A DNA stretch of 64,000 nt from NCBI RefSeq assembly GCF_003473485.1, contig NC_053046.1, forward strand, positions 40,261,832 through 40,325,831, read 5' to 3'. The position numbers were made by a program, and so were the translations under genes. Position 1 is the first letter of the stretch. Each line of letters starts with the position of its first letter. Shown here one piece after another: positions 25,929-39,142 of this stretch. The DNA comes from Medicago truncatula. Taxonomy: Eukaryota; Streptophyta; Magnoliopsida; Fabales; Fabaceae. The notes beneath the pieces are model-generated. The model made no database searches, had not been told where the DNA came from, and worked only from the letters and a program-made list of their open reading frames with translations.

Positions 25929-26187
25929 CCTCTATTCCATAATATTTGATATAGTTGACCTTATTACGCATGCCAATGCATAATTTTGAGCTTAAATATA
26001 TTGAATAATATATTAGAAAAAATTATGAAAATTTGATATCTTGAAAATACTCATCGAGACAAATCTAACGATATCTTATATGATATTATTTATCTTTGTA
26101 TATTAGTAGAAAAATATGGTCAAATTAAATTATATCAAAATTACACATTTTTAAATAGGTCCATCTATTACGGGACGGAGAGAGTAT
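25929..26187. mobile_element. Stowaway-like MITE
   Basis: The left end ctccctctattccataatatttg and the right end attacgggacggagagag are the inverted 'ctccctccgtccc' type termini typical of plant Stowaway (Tc1/mariner) MITEs, with TA-containing flanks. Length about 260 bp. Confidence 0.7.
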
Positions 26188-26353
26188 TTTAGTAAAAAAG
26201 TAGATTTTGTAAAAAAAAAAAAAGAAATGCGATATTTTACTAAAAATAGTAATATTCTATGTTTGGACTCTTTTTTCAAGGTGGATATAAGGGAACCTAT
26301 TTTAAAATAAGATAATTATCTTTAATAAAACATTTAGTTAAACACTTCCTAAT

Positions 26354-26438
26354 TAAAAAAAACTTAACCAATTTAGTTGAGACTCAGTGGCAAAATTAAA
26401 AAAAACTTAACCAATTTAGTTGAGACTCAGTGGCAAAA
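26354..26438. repeat. 43-bp tandem duplication
   Basis: Two adjacent copies of a 43-bp unit containing aacttaaccaatttagttga; about 0.2 kb upstream of the CT-rich PRAF leader, so it may sit in that promoter. Confidence 0.85.
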
Positions 26439-26599
26439 ATGGAAAATATATTCAAAATTAAGGACAATTTTCCCACCAATTTTTTCACTTTTCCTTTTAA
26501 TTTCCATTTTTATCTTCTTTCTGATTTTTTTTTTCTTCAGTAACAGAAACACAGTATTTTCTTTCCTTTTTACATTCATTTCTTTTATTATATAATAAT

Positions 26600-27129
26600 A
26601 ATTCTCCTTCACTTTCTCTCTCTAAACCTCATTTTCTCTCTCTTCTGCAACTGAATTTTCACAGATCATAGTTCTCTATTAGATTCTCTCATTCCGTTTT
26701 TCCCGCACTTTCCTACCTCGATTTTCTCCCCCGCCGCACTTTCCGGACTTCTCCGACCTCTCAACCACCGGAATCCGTTCATTCTCCGATCGCTTCATTC
26801 ATCCGCTACCTACCACCTCCCACCGCCGTTAATCGGCGCCGGAAGTTGAAGTAACAGTCGTGTTTACACGCTAGAGTCGTTGTTTCAGTGTTGCGTGAAG
26901 TTCGGAAGCAGTGTTATGGTTGCGGCGAGTTCACGAATGGTGGATTTGAGCGGTGGTGAAGACTTTGAGCTGTTGAAGCGCGCCAAATTTGTGGATATTC
27001 TGAAGTTGAATTGATGAATGGAAGGGTTCGGGTATGAAAATGTAGTGAATAATTATGCATTTGATTAGTGTTTAATTTTGAAATTAATTGTTTCTGATTA
27101 GTGTTTCTGTTTTTGTTTTTGGTGAATAG
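26600..27129 (+). promoter_or_regulatory. PRAF 5' leader with uORF and leader intron
   Basis: CT-rich sequence (ctctctctaaacctcattttctctctc) marks a plant 5' leader. An upstream ORF runs from ATG 26916 to TGA 27012-27014 and encodes 32 residues (MVAASSRMVDLSGG...). A second ATG at 27014 overlaps that stop. The leader splices at about 27031 (gg|gtatga) to 27130 (aatag|aatg), just before the main ATG. In the spliced form the second uORF reads through the main start in another frame and stops soon after. The exon boundary is inferred from splice consensus. Confidence 0.55.
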
Positions 27130-27130
27130 A

Positions 27131-30100
27131 ATGAATTCGGATCTTAGCAGAACTGGTGCTGTTGAAAGAGACATTGAGCAGGTATATATGTATAGGCACA
27201 ACTTATTTGCAGCTTATAGCATAAGTGCTTATCATGATAAGCGCTTATGTATAAGCTATTTCTATAGCTAAATATGAAATGAAGTTAAATTGTTTTCGTA
27301 TAAGCTATAATCTGTTTTCATAAGCTATCTTGGAGAACTTATGAAAATAAGCTAAAAATAGCTTATGAACAATGTCATAAGCTGTTTTCATAAATTCTCC
27401 CAAAAAAGTCTCATAAAACTTATACCCCTAGATAAACTCAAATAAGTCAATCCAAACTGACTCATAGTTTGCTTTGAACATTTATTTGGATTTATTTTTA
27501 TTTTTTTTTGCTTTTGTTGATAGAATAGGTGATTTGGTTTGCACCAATCGAAACCATAAATTTTATACGCAATAGAATTATATATATAATTTTTAATTCT
27601 TATTAATATATATTTTTTTATTTTATTTTTGCTTTTGGATTTTGCGTATTGTGTAGTGTACAATGTTAGTGATGTTTTTTTTATTTTCTGTTAATTGTGA
27701 TAACGGTTGTGCGCAATTCGGTTTTTGATACAAGTTTGGGACGAGGGAATAGGTGATTGGCATAGTTTTGCTTGGAGTGCAAAATTTCTGGCATGTTAGT
27801 TGAAGTCTAGTTGCAGAAGTTTGATTCATTAATTTTCTTTGACTGCCAGCTATGCGCGTGCGTCGTTTGCTCAAGCCAGTTTAGACATAACTCAATTTTA
27901 TGAATGGCAGTGAAAAATCCCCGGTTATGTGCCATCACTAGGAATTTTTCTTTTTAACTATAATTTACTTAAGGAGTGTTGATCTAAATTTTAGATATGT
28001 GTTAGGATTTGTAGTGCTTTTTAAATATTTGACTGCATCATCAGCTTCAGCAAGTTTGGACAGAACTCGGTGTTATGAATAGCAGTGAAAGTTTCTGATT
28101 GTTAGCCTTCACTAGGAATATATTTTTTTAATTATAATTTACTTTATGGCTTTTTTGGTATAAACATTAGGTATGTGTTGGGATTTCTAGTGCTTTTCAA
28201 AGTTTTGGATGCTAATTTGAGTATACGGGCATTACCCCCGGCACCCCTCATATTTATGTTTCACTGGAGGATGAGCCTTGTTGCAACGGTAAAGTTGTAA
28301 TTTAGTGACCTAGAGGTCACGGGTTCAAATCCTGGAAACATTGTCTTGCTTGTAGGTGTAAGATTGCATACATCTACCCTTCCTAGATCCCACCAGGTGG
28401 GAACCTGTGCTCCGGGCCACCCTTTTATATCTATGTCTCACTAATAGGATTATTTGTGGATTATTATATGCTCTGTGTTTTCTACTCGCCCTTGTACACA
28501 TCTGAAGAAAATCATTAATTACACTCCTTTCCATGGCGAAATAATATTTTTTGAATAAAAATACTTTTATTGAACTAGGATTTAGGTAGAAGGTCTAATT
28601 AATACAGGGTGGATTGAGATGCCGTTAAATAAGCATATTATTGAAAAAAACTGTAAATAATCCAGGACAAGTTAAGATTCTAAGAGTAACGATTAAAGTG
28701 ATGCAAAGGAAGTATTTGGTTATTTTTTTCCTTACAGACAGAAATACAGGGTGAATGTAGTGTTCTGTAATGAAAATATTTACTAATTACTTATAGATAA
28801 GAGTGTTAGATATAGGATACTCTTGGCTCTCATCAGTCAAATGTTATCCATGTGCTATGCTTATTCATTGTTTCCTCTCTGTTATAAATCTTCTTATGCT
28901 TACTGAAATCCTTTGTTGATCTTGATGATAGGCCATTACTGCATTGAAAAAAGGGGCTTGCTTGCTCAAGTATGGAAGAAGGGGAAAGCCCAAGTTTTGC
29001 CCCTTTCGACTTTCGAATGTGAGAGTTGCACTCCTTTTTGCTATATTTAAATGAATCTTTGTTAAAGTGTGTCTCATTTTTGTTTTTCTTAAAGAATTGT
29101 ATAATGTATTTGACAGTAGTAACTTGGTCCCTATATATATTTTTAAAAGTTAAAACCAAGCTTAGAGTCTTGGTCTTTCTACTTTTTATTTTGCATTTAT
29201 TTATTCCGTAAATAATGGTGAAAATATTTCTTCAAAAAGCAGTAGGGAGAGATATAGCATGGGTCTTCAAAGCTGAAAGTCAAACAGTGTGAATAATTTG
29301 TGGTAGAGAGGAGTGAATTGCAAAGTATTCATCGAACAGACTTAACAGTGAAAAATACATTTGTCCCTTTTTATAAGCCCCTTTTTATTTTTTTTCACAT
29401 ATATTGCGAACAGTAAGCAATGTATTTAATGTGTCTATGTCTATTTTATGTATGAATATCACTAAAATACCCTTTTATGTACAAATGCACCTAACTCTAA
29501 CTTTTCATCTCCCAAGATGAATTAGTAGTATTAATAAGGGGTATACAACAACAGCAACCAAGCCTTATCCCACAATTGGGGTGGGCTAGTATTAATAAGG
29601 AGTATATTTGGGATAAGGAGTTGGAGGTCCTGGGTTTTCAAACCCAACTGAAGGAGAAAAACTATTCTAACAACTAATTACTAACATTTGCCATTAAAAA
29701 AAAGGAGTATACTTGGAAAAAATTATAGATGTATCTAGAAATTTGAAAGGGGCTTATAATTAAGGAGGATACAAGAAAATATTACAGGAAGATCTATCTT
29801 TTGAGCTAACTGTTGTGCCTAACTACTATCAGTGTACTTGATCTCCTTAAGAAACCCATTTGACCAATATTAAAACATGGAAAGATTTCCTTCCAATTAT
29901 TTTGCCAAATCTTGTTGTTGCTATCACTCTAATCCACACAACTAGAATGTAAATTTGAAGGATAGCAAGATGTTATTTGTTGACCCTCACACACACACCA
30001 TATATCTAACTATATTTGGTGATTATGCATGCAACTAATAGAATCATCTTCATGCTATTTTTATGGTATGAAAGTCACATGATTATTTTGTTATTGTTAA

Positions 30101-33100
30101 TGCCATAATAGTGTTCATGGTTTATTTTCTATTTTTTTCATTAATTATTTGTTTTTATTACACTGGGCGTTTGATTTTAAATATTTTCCAATTGCTAATT
30201 TTTTTTTACTATTCTTCTTTTCAGGATGAATCTGTTTTGATATGGTTCTCAGGGAAAGAAGAGAAACACCTTAAACTGAGTCATGTCTCTAGAATTATAT
30301 CTGGACAACGCACGGTAGGTTTTTAAATTGTTAGAAATCATGACTGTTTGCTTCTCCACATTTAGCCAACAATGTCATGTCCTGCTTAGACAATTAGTTG
30401 ATATTAGATAGTAGTGTTCTACTTGATATTTATATGATTAATACAGTTTGCATTGCTTGTTTCTGTATGCAATCTTGTGAGCTCTATTTGCTTGCAGTCA
30501 AAGCATATAAATGTGATATCATTTTTATCATCCATCTACTGGTAAAAAGGCTTTGCCTTTTGCGGTATTATGAATATTTTCCAATATAATACTTGTTTAC
30601 GGCAGCTATTGGCTTGTCTTTTACTTTAGAAATGTGCCGATGCTTTGTATTGCTTCAGTGTCATATTCTGAAACTTAATGTAAAAAGACATCACTCATGT
30701 GCATGGGTGTGTTAAATAAATATAAATATTTTCGTAGTTCCTTATTGACACATTTTCATAGTTCCTTATTGACACATTTTCGAGTGTTAATGCTCTCTGT
30801 CATGATTGATAATACAAGGCTCCTGCTTTTTTCAGCCTATCTTTCAAAGATATCCGCGACCTGAGAAGGAATACCAGTCATTTTCTCTTATCTACAATGA
30901 TAGGTCATTGGACTTGGTACGAATTTCTTTGTTTCTCCCCCCTTTGGGTTTTTAGCTGCGGGTGGCCTACTGCCTTGCTTTTACATGTCATTGATATCGT
31001 GAACAGTTTCAATGTAGTTTGTCGATAAAAGCTTAACACAATCTAGCTATCTGATTCTTATTTACTAGATATGCAAGGATAAAGATGAAGCTGAGGTTTG
31101 GTTCAGTGGTTTGAAAGCATTAATTTCACGTAGCCATCACCGGAAGTGGAGAACAGAGTCAAGAAGTGATGGTATTCCGTCTGAAGCTAATAGTCCTCGA
31201 ACATACACAAGAAGAAGTTCCCCTTTACATTCTCCATTTGGTAGTAATGAGAGTTCTCAGAAGGTATTAACATATTATCTACATCCCTTATATTTTCTTC
31301 TCATATTACTCCTTCACTATTGAAGATGTTTGTTAAGAGAATGTTTTTTTTTTTGTTCTATTCAGGATAGTGGGGATCACCTTCGCCTTCATAGCCCATA
31401 TGAGAGCCCCCCTAAAAATGGTTTGGATAAAGCATTAGATGTGGTCTTGTATGCCGTTCCTCAAAAAAGTTTCTTCCCTCTGGATTCTGCCAGTGCTTCT
31501 GTCCACTCTATATCATCCGGAGGATCAGACAGTATGCATGGTCACATGAAGACAATGGGTATGGATGCTTTTAGAGTTAGTCTATCAAGTGCTGTCAGCT
31601 CATCTAGCCAAGGTTCTGGTCATGATGATGGTGATGCTTTAGGGGATGTTTTCATTTGGGGGGAAGGCACAGGTGATGGTGTTGTTGGTGGTGGTAATCA
31701 TAGAGTTGGGAGTGGTTTGGGTGTAAAAATTGATTCTCTATTCCCAAAAGCCTTAGAATCTGCGGTAGTTCTCGATGTGCAGAATATTGCTTGTGGTGGA
31801 CGACATGCGGCTTTAGTGACCAAACAAGGTGAAATTTTCTCTTGGGGAGAGGAATCGGGAGGCAGGCTTGGGCATGGTGTAGACTCTGATGTTCTCCATC
31901 CAAAGCTTATAGACGCTCTAAGTAATACAAACATTGAGCTTGTAGCTTGTGGGGAGTATCATACATGTGCTGTGACACTTTCAGGTGATCTTTATACATG
32001 GGGTAATGGTGCATACAATTATGGTCTTCTGGGGCATGGAAATCAAGTGAGCCACTGGGTCCCAAAGAGAGTAAATGGCCCCCTAGAAGGCATACACGTT
32101 TCATATATTTCATGTGGACCATGGCATACCGCTGTTGTAACATCTGCTGGGCAATTATTCACTTTCGGCGACGGCACATTTGGTGCTTTGGGTCATGGTG
32201 ACCGAAAAAGTGTCTCATTGCCAAGGGAAGTCGAGTCCCTCAAAGGTCTTCGTACTATGCGGGCTTCTTGCGGTGTTTGGCATACTGCTGCTGTTGTGGA
32301 AGTCATGGTTGGAAATTCAAGTTCCAGCAACTGCTCTTCAGGGAAGCTGTTTACTTGGGGTGATGGAGACAAAGGTCGACTCGGGCATGGTGATAAGGAA
32401 GCAAAACTTGTTCCAACCTGTGTTGCCCTTGTTGAACATAACTTTTGTCAAGTTGCTTGTGGACACAGTCTCACGGTTGCACTTACCACATCAGGCCACG
32501 TTTATGCGATGGGAAGTCCTGTCTATGGCCAGTTAGGAAATCCTCAAGCTGATGGGAAGCTACCCACCCGTGTGGAAGGAAAACTGTTGAAGAGTTTTGT
32601 GGAGGAGATAGCTTGTGGTGCATATCATGTTGCAGTTCTAACTTTAAGGAATGAAGTTTACACCTGGGGGAAAGGTGCAAATGGACGTTTAGGCCATGGG
32701 GATACAGATGATAGAAATAATCCAACACTAGTAGATGCTCTGAAAGACAAACATGTAAAAAGTATTGCTTGTGGAACTAATTTCACTGCAGCTATCTGTT
32801 TACATAAGTGGGTATCTGGTGTTGATCAGTCTATGTGTTCAGGCTGTCGTTTGCCATTTAATTTCAAAAGAAAACGTCACAATTGTTATAATTGTGGACT
32901 TGTTTTTTGCCATTCATGTAGCAGTAAGAAGTCTCTTAAGGCTTCAATGGCTCCAAACCCCAACAAACCTTATCGTGTATGTGATGGTTGTTTTAATAAA
33001 CTTAGGAAAACTTTAGAAACTGATTCTTCATCTCATTCTTCTGTTAGCAGAAGAGGAAGTATTAATCAGGGGTCTCTTGAGTTGATTGATAAGGATGATA

Positions 33101-35655
33101 AATTGGATACCAGATCTCGTAATCAACTTGCCAGATTTTCTTCGATGGAATCCTTCAAACAAGTGGAAAGCAGATCTTCAAAGAAAAACAAGAAATTGGA
33201 GTTCAACAGTAGCCGTGTCTCTCCTGTTCCAAATGGAGGTTCACAACGGGGAGCACTGAATATTTCTAAATCCTTTAATCCTGTTTTTGGATCGTCAAAG
33301 AAATTTTTCTCGGCTTCTGTTCCTGGATCTAGAATTGTATCCCGGGCAACATCCCCAATATCTAGACGGCCTAGCCCACCTCGTTCAACTACTCCAACCC
33401 CAACACTGGGAGGTCTTACAACCCCAAAAATTGTTGTGGATGATGCTAAGAAGACTAATGATAGCCTCAGTCAGGAGGTTATTAAATTAAGATCACAGGT
33501 ATCTTGTTTTATGCATTCAGTGACAGTATCCCCTTTCTTGCAATAAGTGTTTAAATTGAATTTTACGAAAATGGATGTATAGCTGGCTCCCTATTTTATA
33601 TGACATAAACTTATGTGAATTGTGTCTGGTAAAATGACCCAAACAACATGTAGAAAAAAGGACAACAAGGGAATTATAGGCTAATTCATACTATAATTCA
33701 GTAATTCACTTGTAACTTGTTGGATTGTTTGGTAATACTGAAGAGCTTAATTGCAATTTAGAATTCAGGTCAATGTTCAATTGCAATGCGCATGTTAGAG
33801 ATGTAGTATTTCCATCTAAATTTTAATTTACTAATTACAATGCAGAATATTTGGCACTGTCACTGTTGTGAAGGTAGTCAGTTCTGTGATAGTGTGGCTC
33901 AATCTTTTATTTCGTAATTCAAAATTAGATCAACAGTGAGTTGATTTTGATTTTCACCGTGCACTTTTTTCTTTGCCCTCATGTTTTTAGATGGTTCAGT
34001 TATTCAACTTTAGAGAGTTTCTTCCCATCACCTGTCAATAATACATTTTTTTTATCATAAAGGGTTGATTGTTTGATACCAAGGATGACTGATATCTATA
34101 ATTTACTTTCATAGGCTGATTTCTCCTTCCTTCCCCCTTTTATTTTTCTGAACCTGCAACAAGGATGTAAATTCACTGGGTTGTCTATTTGTCGTGGGCC
34201 TGATAATTATTTTTCCCTTTATAGGTGGAAAGCCTGACACGGAAGGCCCAACTTCAAGAAATCGAGTTGGAAAGAACTTCTAAACAACTAAAAGATGCAA
34301 TAGCAATTGCTGGGGAAGAAACTGCCAAATGTAAAGCAGCAAAGGAAGTGATCAAGTCACTTACTGCCCAGGTAGGAACTTTAATCCCTTGAACCACTCT
34401 AACAAGTAACAATTAGACTGCTATTGCAGCCAAATACACTCATGAAGTAAACAGAAAGGGGAGCAAAAACTTTTCATATAATCGGTGGGAACGGGGAACC
34501 TTGTCTTTTTCTTGTTGTAATTGTTGTAAATCAGCCATTATCTCAAGAAAAACATATATTTTCAAAAGCAATATGTATTTTAGTCTTAAGATTCACTGAT
34601 CTACTAATGACACCAAAATAAGATTATAAAATCATGAGAATAAGAGACAATACAGTCGGGCCCAATATCAGTTTTAAGCCAAAATAATGCAACTTCTAAT
34701 TTTCAAGCTTATGTCTTTTAGTCGTTTCTAGTTTTGTGGCTTACTGATCCAACATTTTTGTTTCTTGCGCTGAATAGTTGAAGGACATGGCTGAGAGGCT
34801 ACCTGTTGGGACAGCTAAGAGTGTCAAATCACCTTCTATTGCTTCTTTTGGTTCCAATGAACTTAGCTTTGCTGCCATTGATCGATTAAATATTCAAGCA
34901 ACAAGCCCAGAAGCAGATTTAACTGGATCAAATACTCAGTTACTTTCGAATGGATCAAGCACCGTTAGTAATCGCAGTACAGGTCAGAATAAACAGAGCC
35001 AATCAGATTCAACTAATAGAAATGGGAGCAGAACAAAGGATAGTGAATCCCGTAGTGAGACTGAATGGGTTGAGCAAGATGAACCTGGTGTATATATTAC
35101 ACTCACGTCCCTACCAGGAGGTGTAATAGATCTTAAGAGAGTTCGCTTCAGGTATGTATTGCTCTGCAGACATTTTGCTGTTAACTTGCAGAACGTCATC
35201 TGCAAAATTTGGTACTAAAGAATAAGATATACTTCTAAGAAAAAGGAAAAATGGTAGAATATGACATTCATGTTGCCATTTTTGGAGCAACATGATTCAT
35301 TTTCTTTGCTCAGTTCCCCACTGTTTGCCTCAGCAAACACTAATCTGTGGGGGACAGAATAATGTCAAGAATATACAGGTAGTTATTGCCATATTCAACA
35401 TATCTTGAAAATCATAATGTTTTATTCTGCAATTTGGTATCTGGTGGGACAAATTAAGATAATTATACAGTATTTCATGATTAGCAATTTTATAATCTGA
35501 GTTTTAACTTTGTTGAATGCAGTCGGAAGCGGTTTAGTGAGAAACAAGCAGAAAATTGGTGGGCTGAGAATCGCGTAAGAGTATATGAACAATACAATGT
35601 TCGCATGGTTGACAAGTCCAGTGTTGGTGTTGGGAGTGAGGACCTGGCTAATTGA
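27131..35655 (+). CDS. PH, RCC1, FYVE and BRX domain protein (PRAF family), 1096 aa
   Basis: Coding exons: 27131-27181, 28932-29018, 30225-30314, 30836-30916, 31069-31263, 31366-33498, 34225-34371, 34778-35151 and 35523-35655, all with GT-AG introns and consistent phase. Residues about 18-128 form an N-terminal PH domain ([20 protein letters not shown] to WFSGLKALI). About 260-630 is a seven-bladed RCC1 propeller with repeated W/FGxGxxGxLGHG and ACGxxHTA motifs. About 650-714 is a FYVE zinc finger (CxxC pairs; [10 protein letters not shown]). A coiled coil lies around 880-930. A C-terminal BRX domain follows from about 1023 ([14 protein letters not shown] ... [25 protein letters not shown]). 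Family members bind phosphoinositides and act as putative guanine-nucleotide exchange factors at membranes. Length matches Arabidopsis PRAF1 (about 1100 aa). The start is the first in-frame ATG after the leader splice. Confidence 0.93.
27200..27415. mobile_element. 'Cataagct' MITE in PRAF intron 1
   Basis: Inverted-repeat element rich in gcttatagcataagtgctta and its complement, with the inner phrase ttttcataagctatcttgga. The same family recurs at 50358-50575 and 63690-63890, each time in an intron. Confidence 0.75.
28266..28426 (+). mobile_element. Au-type SINE in PRAF intron 1
   Basis: tRNA-like head (gagccttgttgcaacgg, then gtcacgggttcaaatcctgg) and an Au-like tail (cctgtgctccgggccaccctttt). 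The flanks atatttatgtttcact (28250-28265) and atatctatgtctcact (28427-28442) match at 14 of 16 bases, giving a target duplication and exact boundaries. Confidence 0.88.
30731..30784. repeat. 26-bp tandem duplication in PRAF intron 3
   Basis: Two near-identical copies of a unit reading tagttccttattgacacatt, upstream of the exon at 30836. Confidence 0.75.
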
Positions 35656-38600
35656 CATGACAACCTGTAAATGAGATGTTTTTCCTCATTTCGGCTTGAG
35701 TTAGAGCAAGATCATACGGATCAATTACATTGGTTTCCATCTAATATAAAACATTGAAGGAAGCTGGGGACTGGCATAGTTAGAAGAGAATAGGGATTGA
35801 TTGTGATTTTGTATTTTTTTTTTCTTTTCATTTTGATTTCATTTTCCATTTTTCCCCCCTATATGTACCTTGTGTGGGGGTTGAGGGTGAGAAATGTAAA
35901 TTCTTAGTAGGTTACAGGCTCTGGTTGAAAGGAGCTGCAGTGTAAATTTCATAAGCAAATGCATTTACAAATTTGTTTTCAACTACAGGGATTATAAATT
36001 CTCCAGCCATGACACTTAGTAGTTGATATAGAATAGTCTTGGCAAATTTGTTGTTTCAAAATTGCTATATCTAGTAGGGATAATATCTAATGAATGGTGT
36101 AAGTTAATTATACACATAACTTGAGTAAATTTAAACAACATAACCAAAGACCAAAAGTTGTTGGTTGAATTAAAAGTTGATATATCCAAGAACATTTGGA
36201 TGAGATGATTCATGTCACTTTGAGATTACCTTAAAGTCCATGGGTTAAATTTTGTTAGGGAGAGTTTTGTCGTACAATGTCGTCCTATCTGGTTTGATTA
36301 ATTAGTTTATGTAGTTATGTTTCAAAGGATATCTGATATTTCATGACTATTTAAAGAAAGATATAATTTTAACTAGAAAACTTGGTTTGTCTAACAAAAA
36401 ACTGTTCTTTTTTATTAAGAGCGACACACACCTAAGTGCACATGAGAATTCTCACAATGCACATAAACACAGTAAAAAATGAAAAATATTTGTACATATT
36501 CATGTTACGACTTAAATCAAAATTTACACTCGCTTAAATAAAGTACCTGAAACTATATGACTTAAACATGATAGCTAATGCATCATGTTAATTTTTTTTC
36601 CTTCCAAAATAAAGACAATTGTCAAGCACGTGGTCAAAATTATAAACAATTCTACCAGCGTATTTGTAGAAAATATTTCAAGTTGAAATAATTCAGAGAT
36701 TTCACTCACAAATTGGTTCCTAATGTACTCATACAATAACTCTTGACTATTGTAAAAAACAAACATAATATGCATGCAATTTATTCTAATAACACCCTTA
36801 TTTAGTGAAATCAAATAAGTTAGTTGAATAAGTATGTGAATATTTGCTTGGTTTGTAGCATTGTAGACTGATGCACACAATTTGTTTTCTGTTTGGTGTA
36901 TTTGCTTCATTTGTTTGCAATTCAGATTTTGTCGTAATTCCTATTTCGTTCGTGCACTCTTCTGATTTCTGATACATATCATATGTTTTCAAAGCTAGTT
37001 TGAACTGTTTTTGTATTTTGTGTGTTAGAATTTAGAGCAAAGACTTTATCAGTCAATTTCATGTTGGGCACAACAGAAAGCACAAGGTTGCATTAGCAAT
37101 TTCAGGTTGGGATCAGCAAAGATGAGTGGTTGTGGTTTAGGACTGTGGTTGAACATTAGCTTATTAATTATTCATTAGGTTGCATTATATTTGTCACCAT
37201 GGGCCATTCACTTCACATTTGTATAATTTGATTTGAATAATGTGACAGTAGATCTCTATATTAGACCACTATAGGCTAGCAATGGACTTCCACTTGTGTG
37301 CAACTTTGTCTTTGGTGTCTGTGATAGCGTTTATAATTGACATATAGGAGATAATGAGTTAGGTTTCTGTTGTATTCTGTTACACAGTTAGCACATTTTT
37401 ATTTATTCCGTTGTATACTTGTAACACACTCAAATTTATCTATTAAATACATGAGATAGTTGAATATCCTTAAGGAAGGAGTGTTATTATGAAATTATTT
37501 TGTTTGTTACTTCCTTTGATTAATGATGCTTCTTTGTGTTAAGGTTTTATATCCTTGTTAGCTTATGATTATTTGGATTTTCATTTATATTATAGAGGAA
37601 CCTTATATTTCATTCTCTACATTATTTGAAATTTCGGCAAGGCGATCGAAGAGATGTGGCGGCAAGGTGTGGCAAAGAGATGAACCAAAGACAGCCATGG
37701 AATGTGTCTTTTGACTGAGTATGTGATAATACACTTTATGCTATTGTTCTGTTTTGTTGAATAGAGAATTGAAATGTGTCTTTGGCATATTCCTTCAATC
37801 AAGCAAAAATTGGTATAAGAAGCACATGCCAATCTGCTCCCTTTTTTGAATGAATGAAACCTTCTAAATCATGTGATTTAATTTTGATTCGGTTCATTTG
37901 ATTACTATACAAAAGTTTGAGTAAGAAAGATTATTGATGCTCATTGAGTCATTGAACAGATAAGTATAAAAAGAAAAATGGACTATTCCCATCGTAATGG
38001 TTGCAATAACATGCTTGGTTCACTTGTATTATAGTTTTCTTAAGATTAATAACATTCTTGCATTTTTAGGTTGGTTAATTGATTAGCAAGTTCATTTTCA
38101 TACAAACCACAAAACCAGGAAAGTGAAGAAAATGAGAGCTTTGATATTAAATGCAGTGCTTAGAACAATTGAATTTTTTATAGGGTTACCATGAACCATG
38201 ACGAACGAGTCCGGCTAAAATGTTTGGCATTTCAAGTTGAAGGAGTAACTATATAATTTAAGATATCGTTTGACTAAAGATCTCTTTGTCTCATTATAAC
38301 GGTTATATTTTGACTAAGTGTAATTATAATAAATACATTTAAAAATTGTTACTCCCGAATGAATTATAAATAAAGTTTACTTCATATTTTTGCAATAAAA
38401 TATAAGTAAAATTATTGGGTGTTATCACTTTGATTTTTAAGGAAAGATGCACTAATAATTCAAAGTTCGATCCTGAAGTAAGTAAAGTTTGGTCAAGAAT
38501 TATCAAACCAAAAATTAATTTAAGGTTTTTATGAACAACTCGTCTTTTAGTGGAATTCATTAACCACTTTCTCTGCTGTTGCTCTCTTATCGTTGTTTGC

Positions 38601-39140
38601 TCTCATCATATTTCTTGCTTCCCGATTGTACTATGTTTTTATAGCAAAATGAGGTTGTAAAAGGGGACTTATGGGGTTAGTTGCTTTATTTTACTACTAT
38701 TTTATGTAATCATCATTTTAAATTAATGAACAAGAACAAGAGTTTGTTTGTGTGATTATCATAGTTTGTACAATCTTGCACTTTTTTTTTCAACATGGAG
38801 TTTATCTGGATTATGTTTCTTGTTAAAGCCTTGGTTATCTCGATTTTTGTGGTTTGGATAAAGAAGGGGGTAAGATTGATACTTTGGTGTGTGTAGGAAT
38901 TAAATGAAGATTGGGTGAAAAGTGAGAAACATGATTTAAAAAATTGGTTGAGTGACAAACAAGGCAAAAAGATTTTGGTGGAGAGGGATGGTGTGTCTAA
39001 AGAAGTGAATGAGGGAAAAAAAGAGGTAGTATTAGGTGTAGGGTGTAGTAAGTTATTTGAGAAGAGCTAGAAGATTTGTGGTCGAGAGGTAGGTGCGGTT
39101 GGCGGAAGGGAGGTAACGAGAGTAGTGGTGAGATGGAGGT
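35656..39140. other. PRAF 3' UTR and intergenic DNA
   Basis: The first 200-300 bp are probable 3' UTR. Beyond that no gene is supported. A stretch at about 37370-37450 (ttctgttacacagttagcac ... acacactcaa) resembles the end of an LTR but has no partner that I could find. A phrase at 36100-36140 (aattatacacataacttgag) recurs at about 41340, hinting that both belong to one repeat family. Confidence 0.4.
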
Positions 39141-39142
39141 TA

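Noticed and set aside
26377-26612. Overlapping 61- and 72-codon frames on opposite strands
   Set aside because: Low-complexity Phe/Lys-rich translations of T-rich DNA just before the PRAF leader.
31652-32728. Several antisense and shifted frames of 70-120 codons in the large PRAF exon
   Set aside because: They overlap the RCC1-coding exon, whose own frame is open over 711 codons with clear repeats; the rest are shadows.
37370-37450. LTR-like end
   Set aside because: No second LTR, primer-binding site or coding region could be tied to it.
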